64,000 nt of DNA from Blastomonas aquatica (GTDB lineage Bacteria > Pseudomonadota > Alphaproteobacteria > Sphingomonadales > Sphingomonadaceae), in contig NZ_BMGD01000001.1 of NCBI RefSeq assembly GCF_014639875.1, positions 744,001 to 808,000 of the forward strand, in the 5' to 3' direction. A program made the translations under genes and the position numbers. Position 1 is the stretch's first letter; each line of letters opens with the position of its first letter. Positions 59,959 to 64,000 of this stretch are shown one piece after another. The notes under the pieces are model-generated. The model did not search any database, had not been told where the DNA came from, and worked only from the letters and a program-made list of their open reading frames with translations.

Positions 59959-61221
59959 ATGCGCATACGTCTTATTGCCCTTGCGGCCATTGTCACCTCG
60001 GGCGCTGCCATCGCGCAAACCCAAGTGCAGCTGGGAGTTCCCGATCAGGACAAGCCTTATGCGACGCCTGCCGTGATCAACCATCCGGTGGTGATCGGCT
60101 GGCCCGAAGGCAAAACCCCGCGCGCACCAAGGGGTTGGGACGTCGTGAAGTTTGCAGGTGATCTGGAAAACCCGCGCCAACTTCTCGAGCTTCCCAATGG
60201 TGACGTTCTGGTGTCCGAGGCACGCCAGAAGCCCAAGCTCGATGCCGACCCCGAAACCGCGCGGGGCTTTGCACGTTCAAATGTGACGGGCTATTCCGCC
60301 AATCGGATTACGCTGCTGCGCGATACCGACAAGGATGGCGTCGCCGACCAGACTTTCGTTGTGCTCGAAAATCTCAACCAGCCGTTCGGAATGGCGCTCG
60401 CGGGCGGGCGTCTGTATGTCGCGAACACAGATGCGGTGGTGAGCTATCCGTTTACGCCAGGCCAGACCCGGATCACCGCTGCGCCGCGCAAGCTGATAGC
60501 GCTGCCAGCGGGAGGCTATAACAACCACTGGACCCGCAATCTGCAGCTCAGCCCCGATCAACGCACGCTCTTCGTGTCGGTGGGGTCGGCGAGCAATGTC
60601 GGCGAATACGGCATGGAGGAGGAAGAACGGCGCGCGGCCATTCTGGCGGTCGATCTGACCACCGGTCGTGAACGGATATATGCATCCGGGCTGCGCAATC
60701 CGGTGGGTATGGACGTCGCGGCAGACGGCACGCTGTGGACTGCGGTCAACGAGCGCGACGATTTTGGTGACAATATCTCGCCCGATTATGTGACGAGCGT
60801 TCAGGAAGGCGGCTTTTACGGCTGGCCCTACAGCTATTGGGGCAAGCAGGATCCGCGGCATGCCAACACCAAGCGCGAGCTGCTCGAAACGACTTTGCTC
60901 CCCGACATAGCTGCTGGCCCGCATGCTGCTGCGCTGGGCTTTGCGCTGTCGCGGCCCGAGGATGGCAAGCAGTTCGGCTATATCGCCCGTCACGGATCAT
61001 GGAACCGGGCAGATCTGGCGGGCTATGACGTGCTTTACGTTCCCATGGCCAACGGCAAGCCGACCGCCAATCCGCAACCGTTCCTGACGGGGTTTATCGC
61101 CGATGAGCGCGAAGGCACCGTGTATGGCCGCCCGGTCAGCGTCAGGACACGGACCGATGGCTCGGTCTTTGTCGTCGATGACAATGCGAACACTGTCTGG
61201 CTGGTGCGCAGGGCGCGCTGA
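59959..61221 (+). CDS. Periplasmic PQQ-dependent sugar (sorbosone-like) dehydrogenase
   Basis: 420 residues with a Sec signal peptide cleaved after AIA (about residue 19) and a six-blade beta-propeller of the GSDH/sorbosone dehydrogenase type. Visible features are GDLENPRQLLELPNGDVLVSE, the catalytic-site segment GGYNNHWTRNLQLSPD with the active His, GLRNPVGMDV, and EGGFYGWPYSYWG. It should oxidise an aldose or sorbosone in the periplasm using PQQ and calcium. PQQ synthesis genes are not in the window. GAAGGGA lies before the ATG at 59959. It ends 3 bp from the convergent hypothetical gene. Confidence 0.88.
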   Translation: MRIRLIALAAIVTSGAAIAQTQVQLGVPDQDKPYATPAVINHPVVIGWPEGKTPRAPRGWDVVKFAGDLENPRQLLELPNGDVLVSEARQKPKLDADPETARGFARSNVTGYSANRITLLRDTDKDGVADQTFVVLENLNQPFGMALAGGRLYVANTDAVVSYPFTPGQTRITAAPRKLIALPAGGYNNHWTRNLQLSPDQRTLFVSVGSASNVGEYGMEEEERRAAILAVDLTTGRERIYASGLRNPVGMDVAADGTLWTAVNERDDFGDNISPDYVTSVQEGGFYGWPYSYWGKQDPRHANTKRELLETTLLPDIAAGPHAAALGFALSRPEDGKQFGYIARHGSWNRADLAGYDVLYVPMANGKPTANPQPFLTGFIADEREGTVYGRPVSVRTRTDGSVFVVDDNANTVWLVRRAR

Positions 61222-61224
61222 CGA

Positions 61225-61977
61225 TCAGGGCAGAGGCTGCTCAGGCGCTCCGCTGACACCAGACGGGGCACCTGCGCCGCCTCCGCCACCTCCTGCTCCA
61301 CCTGTACCACCGCCACCACGCCCGTCGCCGGCATCTGACTTGCCACGACCGCCAGTCGATGATGGACGTGTTGGCCCCTGCATCGGGATTGCCAGACCGG
61401 GCGAGATCGGTTCGAGGTCGAGGGCCGAACGGATGAAATTGCGCAGTGCTACGACGAGATCGTGCGTGTGCACCAGCCGTCCAGCGACAAGGTCGTTCGC
61501 GGCGCGTTCGGCAAGCTGAACCAGTTCTTGGGTCCCCAGCAGGATGATATCCGATAACGCCGCTTCGACCGCATCGCGGATGCGTCGGCGGCGGTCCGAA
61601 CCGCTTACTGCTTCTGAGGACAGATCAATCCCTCCTGCATCCGATTGGCCGGGTTCGTGTGTGGATCGCAGTTGCAGGTCACGCAAATGGCGCGGATCAA
61701 CCGCCAGATCACCGGTGAACGATCCGCCCAGAACCCGATAGGCGGCGATCAGTGTCTTGAGGCGTTCGTTGATCTGGCGGTTGGCGCGCTCGCGGCGCTG
61801 CTGGACCGTCATCATGATCAGCACCCGCACCGCGACCCCGATGACGGTGATCAGCGCCAGCAGGGTCAGCGTGATGATGATATTTTGCCATGAACTGAAA
61901 TCGAGGTTGCGCACATCCTGGGGCCTTTTGCTCGGCAGGTCGTCTTGAAGAGGGCTGCAACCCCGATCGTATCGCAT
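61225..61977 (-). CDS. Membrane-anchored protein with Gly-rich tail, function unknown
   Basis: Up to 250 residues. One membrane helix (IIITLTLLALITVIGVAVRVLIMM) is followed by a charged helical region (QQRRERANRQINERLKTL) and conserved-looking blocks AYRVLGGSFTGDL and RRRIRDAVEAALSDIILLG. The protein ends in about 45 residues of Gly/Ala/Pro low complexity. I recognise no named domain. The start is unclear: ATG at 61977, or GTG at 61914 which would begin right before the helix and has AAGG upstream. A pair of 15-bp direct repeats lies 15-62 bp upstream. Confidence 0.7.
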   Translation of the reverse strand: MRYDRGCSPLQDDLPSKRPQDVRNLDFSSWQNIIITLTLLALITVIGVAVRVLIMMTVQQRRERANRQINERLKTLIAAYRVLGGSFTGDLAVDPRHLRDLQLRSTHEPGQSDAGGIDLSSEAVSGSDRRRRIRDAVEAALSDIILLGTQELVQLAERAANDLVAGRLVHTHDLVVALRNFIRSALDLEPISPGLAIPMQGPTRPSSTGGRGKSDAGDGRGGGGTGGAGGGGGGAGAPSGVSGAPEQPLP

Positions 61978-61991
61978 ATGGGTGCAGCGCG

Positions 61992-62039
61992 AACGGGTTT
62001 AACGCGCTTTGTCATCTTTTTCGCAACGGGTGTAACGCG
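61992..62039. repeat. Pair of 15-bp direct repeats (candidate operator)
   Basis: AACGGGTTTAACGCG (61992-62006) and AACGGGTGTAACGCG (62025-62039) differ at one base and are 33 bp apart, about three helical turns. They lie just upstream of the gene ending at 61977 on the reverse strand. This looks like a tandem protein-binding site. Confidence 0.6.
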
Positions 62040-62139
62040 TCTATTGCCCTTTGCCCGATCAAACTGATGGCACACCGGCGCCGAGGGATGGGTTTGGGGC
62101 AGATGGCCTGCGTCAGATTGCAACCCGAGCCCCCGACCT

Positions 62140-62159
62140 CCGCCGGCACGGCGGGTTTT
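62140..62159 (+). terminator. Terminator-like hairpin without an upstream gene
   Basis: CCGCCG-GCA-CGGCGG followed by GTTTT on the + strand. No + strand gene ends here: the neighbours are both on the reverse strand. It either terminates antisense or small-RNA transcription from 61980-62140, or is chance. Confidence 0.45.
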
Positions 62160-62185
62160 CCTGCAGGGCACGCGCCCTTGGCCGT

Positions 62186-63604
62186 TCAGGCGCCCGAGGG
62201 TGAGCCCGAATCATGGTTCGCAGGAAGCGCGATCGGTGTCGCACCACATACGGTGCGCAGCGCGGTCTTCAGCCCCTCCTCCATCGTTGGATGGTAGAAG
62301 GGCATCTTGAGCAACTGCGTCGCGGTCATCTTTTGCTGGATCGCCCAGGCCAGAAGATGACCCAGATGCTCGCCTGCCGGAGCGACGAGATCCGCGCCGA
62401 TCAATACGCCATCGGGGGCTGCGGCATACAGCGTCAGTGCGCCTTCGTTGCGCGCCTCCACGCGGGCGCGGCCCTGGTCGGTGAAATCGGTGGTTCCGCT
62501 GATCGCGCCGTCCTCTTCGGCCTCCCCGATGCTGACGACAGGGGGGTCGGTAAAGGTGATGCTGAACGGCACATAGCGATCGATGCGCACCGGCGCGGGC
62601 CAGGCTGCCGCATTGCGCCCGGCGATGGCGCCCTCGTGCGAGGCCTCGTGGAGCAACGGCAGATCGGCGGCAACATCGCCCGCGATGAACACGGAACTGT
62701 CGCCGCAGCGCATCGTCGCCCGGTCGTGACACGGGACGCCCTTGTCATCCAGCTCGAGCCCTGCGTTCTCGATATTGAGACCGTCCAGCATCGGCGGCCG
62801 CCCGACCGCGACCAGCACATGGTCGAACAGGGCATCGCCCTCGCTGGCTCCGGTCCAGCCGATGCGCACCTGGTCGCCCTGCTTGTGAGGCGTCACCTCG
62901 ACTCCCAGGTGCAGATCGACATCGCGCTCGATGATCTCCTGCAGCGCCGCGTGGACGCGCGGGCAGCGCAGCTTTGCCATCCGATCGGCCTTGTCGAACA
63001 GCGCGACCTTGACGCCGAGCCGGGCGAAGGCCTGGGCCAGCTCGAGCCCGATCGCACCCGATCCGACCACCGCAAGCCTCCCGGGCAGCTTTTTGAGCTC
63101 GAAAACATTCTCGTTGGTCAACGCAAGGTCGCCGAGCGCTGCGAAAGGCCCCGGCATCACCGGGCGCGACCCTGTTGCGATGACGATCGCGCGTGCCGCG
63201 ATGGTGCGTCCGTCATCGAGCAGCAGCCGGTCCGGAGCCGCAAAACGTGCTTTGGAGGTTATGCGGATGCTCTTGGGGATATTGGCGATCGATTTGCGCG
63301 TCGATTCGGCAAACCGGTCGCGCTCGTGCCGGACACGCTCAAGCACGGCAGTACCATCGATGCGGACATCACCGACGCGTATCCCGAAGGTATCGGCCAG
63401 ATCGACGGCATGCCGGGCCTTTGCCGCTGCGATCAGCAATTTGGACGGCATGCACCCGACCGTGGCGCAGGTGGTGCCGTCAAAGGCAGGGTCGATCAGC
63501 AGCGTCGATGCGCCGTTGCTGCGCGCCGCGCGTTCGGCAGCGAGGCCGGCAGTGCCGGCCCCGATTACCGCAACGTCGCAGCGCAGCGTTTCTGCGTCGT
63601 TCAT
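62186..63604 (-). CDS. Dihydrolipoamide dehydrogenase-like pyridine nucleotide-disulfide oxidoreductase
   Basis: 472 residues. FAD motif VIGAGTAGLAAE is followed by the redox disulfide CATVGC (Cys46, Cys51) in GTTCATVGCMPSK, a NAD motif VVGSGAIGLELAQAFARLG, the FAD-ribose block VFIAGDVAADLPLLHEASHEG, and the C-terminal HPTMEE with the catalytic His-Glu pair. All catalytic elements of the Lpd family are present, although the disulfide loop differs from the usual CLNVGC. There are no 2-oxoacid dehydrogenase genes nearby. Instead it overlaps the upstream aldehyde dehydrogenase by 4 bp (ATGA), so the two are coupled. Electron acceptor and role are uncertain. Confidence 0.88.
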   Translation of the reverse strand: MNDAETLRCDVAVIGAGTAGLAAERAARSNGASTLLIDPAFDGTTCATVGCMPSKLLIAAAKARHAVDLADTFGIRVGDVRIDGTAVLERVRHERDRFAESTRKSIANIPKSIRITSKARFAAPDRLLLDDGRTIAARAIVIATGSRPVMPGPFAALGDLALTNENVFELKKLPGRLAVVGSGAIGLELAQAFARLGVKVALFDKADRMAKLRCPRVHAALQEIIERDVDLHLGVEVTPHKQGDQVRIGWTGASEGDALFDHVLVAVGRPPMLDGLNIENAGLELDDKGVPCHDRATMRCGDSSVFIAGDVAADLPLLHEASHEGAIAGRNAAAWPAPVRIDRYVPFSITFTDPPVVSIGEAEEDGAISGTTDFTDQGRARVEARNEGALTLYAAAPDGVLIGADLVAPAGEHLGHLLAWAIQQKMTATQLLKMPFYHPTMEEGLKTALRTVCGATPIALPANHDSGSPSGA

Positions 63605-64000
63605 CCGACGAGGATAGCCTTGGCGTTGACGAATTCCTTCAGGCCTTCGGGGCCGTGCTCACGGCCATAGCCCGAATTCTTCACCCCGCCGAAGGGCATA
63701 TCGGGCGATGCGACGTTGAAATTGTTGATGAACACCATTCCGGTATCGAAATATTTGGCCGCCAGTTCCTTGGCGCGTTCGGTATCCCTGCTGAAGATGC
63801 CTCCACCCAGGCCATAGCGGCTGTCATTGGCGATCCGCATCGCATCCTCGTCATCCTTGGCTCGGATGATCGATGCCGCCGGCCCAAACAGCTCGTCGTC
63901 ATAGGCCGGCTGGCCAGGCGCGACATCGACCAGTACGGTGGGGGGATAGAACCACCCGGTGCGATCGGGGATCTCACCGCCGGTGAGAACGCGCGCGCCC
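63601..64000 (-). CDS. Aldehyde dehydrogenase, C-terminal part (runs off the window)
   Basis: 132 codons at the window edge give the end of an NAD(P)-dependent aldehyde dehydrogenase: YPPTVLVDVAPGQPAYDDE with the conserved ELFGP loop after it, RYGLGGGIFSRD, and the C-terminal FGGVKNSGYGREHGPEGLKEF. The last block resembles succinate-semialdehyde dehydrogenases of the GabD/SSADH group. The catalytic Cys and Glu lie outside the window, so activity cannot be checked. It is co-transcribed with the following flavoprotein gene through a 4-bp overlap. Confidence 0.85.
   Translation of the reverse strand, partial: GARVLTGGEIPDRTGWFYPPTVLVDVAPGQPAYDDELFGPAASIIRAKDDEDAMRIANDSRYGLGGGIFSRDTERAKELAAKYFDTGMVFINNFNVASPDMPFGGVKNSGYGREHGPEGLKEFVNAKAILVG

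Noticed and set aside
1..64000. Insertion sequences, prophage, CRISPR arrays or integrative elements
   Set aside because: No transposase, integrase, phage structural gene or regularly spaced repeats were found on either strand; gene style is uniform throughout.

Overview
The window is high-GC chromosomal DNA from an alphaproteobacterium, most probably a sphingomonad (Sphingomonadales). I base this on the protein flavour (Ppx beginning with an AALDLGTNN-like signature, a TIGR02281-type retropepsin, a PmbA/DUF4403 pair, a PRC-barrel stress protein), strongly GC-biased third codon positions, short intergenic gaps and weak Shine-Dalgarno sites. The species cannot be named from sequence alone. I see no insertion sequence, phage, CRISPR array or rRNA. 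The only RNA gene I can support is one tRNA-Gln.

Layout. 1-7.2 kb: truncated ppx, tRNA-Gln(CTG), a family-6 uracil/hypoxanthine-DNA glycosylase, a cyclic-nucleotide-domain patatin lipase, a PRC-barrel protein, a YqaA/DedA-like membrane protein, a hotdog thioesterase, an LCAD-like acyl-CoA dehydrogenase and a crotonase. 7.4-14 kb: maeB, a GAF-PAS hybrid kinase, and the glutathione-dependent formaldehyde pair frmA-fghA. 14-20 kb: DUF4403, pmbA, a small membrane protein, fadD and trmB. 20-25 kb: a light/redox/stress-flavoured stretch with a BLUF photoreceptor divergent from an AppA/AerR-like cobalamin(SCHIC)-domain protein, a DUF892 ferritin-like protein, a Crp/Fnr regulator, a low-complexity lipoprotein, a DksA-type zinc finger and a DUF1810 protein. 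25-30 kb: FAD oxidoreductase, GtrA and a GT-C-like membrane protein (lipid-linked sugar chemistry), then a PRISE-type reductase. 30-38 kb: a tightly overlapping four-gene signalling operon (CHASE3-GAF hybrid kinase with three receivers, CheR, CheB, receiver-kinase), then two tandem paralogous lipoproteins, one fused to OmpA. 38-44 kb: a polymer-decoration island (carbamoyltransferase, SxtJ-like, DUF5989, two SGNH proteins, an AlgI-like MBOAT). 44-51 kb: a GGDEF-EAL protein, DUF1206, then FdhD / YdeP-like molybdoenzyme / FocA-like channel. 51-58 kb: an extended SDR and a compact aa3-type oxidase locus (CtaG, CopD-like, CoxB, fused CtaD-CtaE and a small membrane protein). 58-64 kb: a PmtA-like methyltransferase, retropepsin, PQQ sugar dehydrogenase, a membrane protein with a Gly-rich tail, a lipoamide-dehydrogenase-like flavoprotein and the end of an aldehyde dehydrogenase.

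How the parts fit. Several genes serve acyl-CoA catabolism (acyl-CoA dehydrogenase, crotonase, thioesterase, fadD). A near-perfect TTGACGT/ACGTCAA palindrome lies upstream of the dehydrogenase. FrmA and FghA turn formaldehyde into formate, and FdhD/YdeP/FocA could handle formate or another anion. The signalling genes (BLUF, SCHIC, hybrid kinases, CheB/CheR, GGDEF-EAL, Crp/Fnr) are unusually dense for 64 kb. The most interesting observation is the BLUF gene back-to-back with an AppA/AerR-like B12/SCHIC protein, a candidate two-gene version of the AppA light/redox switch, with an inverted repeat between the two genes. Second are the CheR-CheB operon without any chemoreceptor, CheA or CheW, and the acyl/carbamoyl tailoring island.
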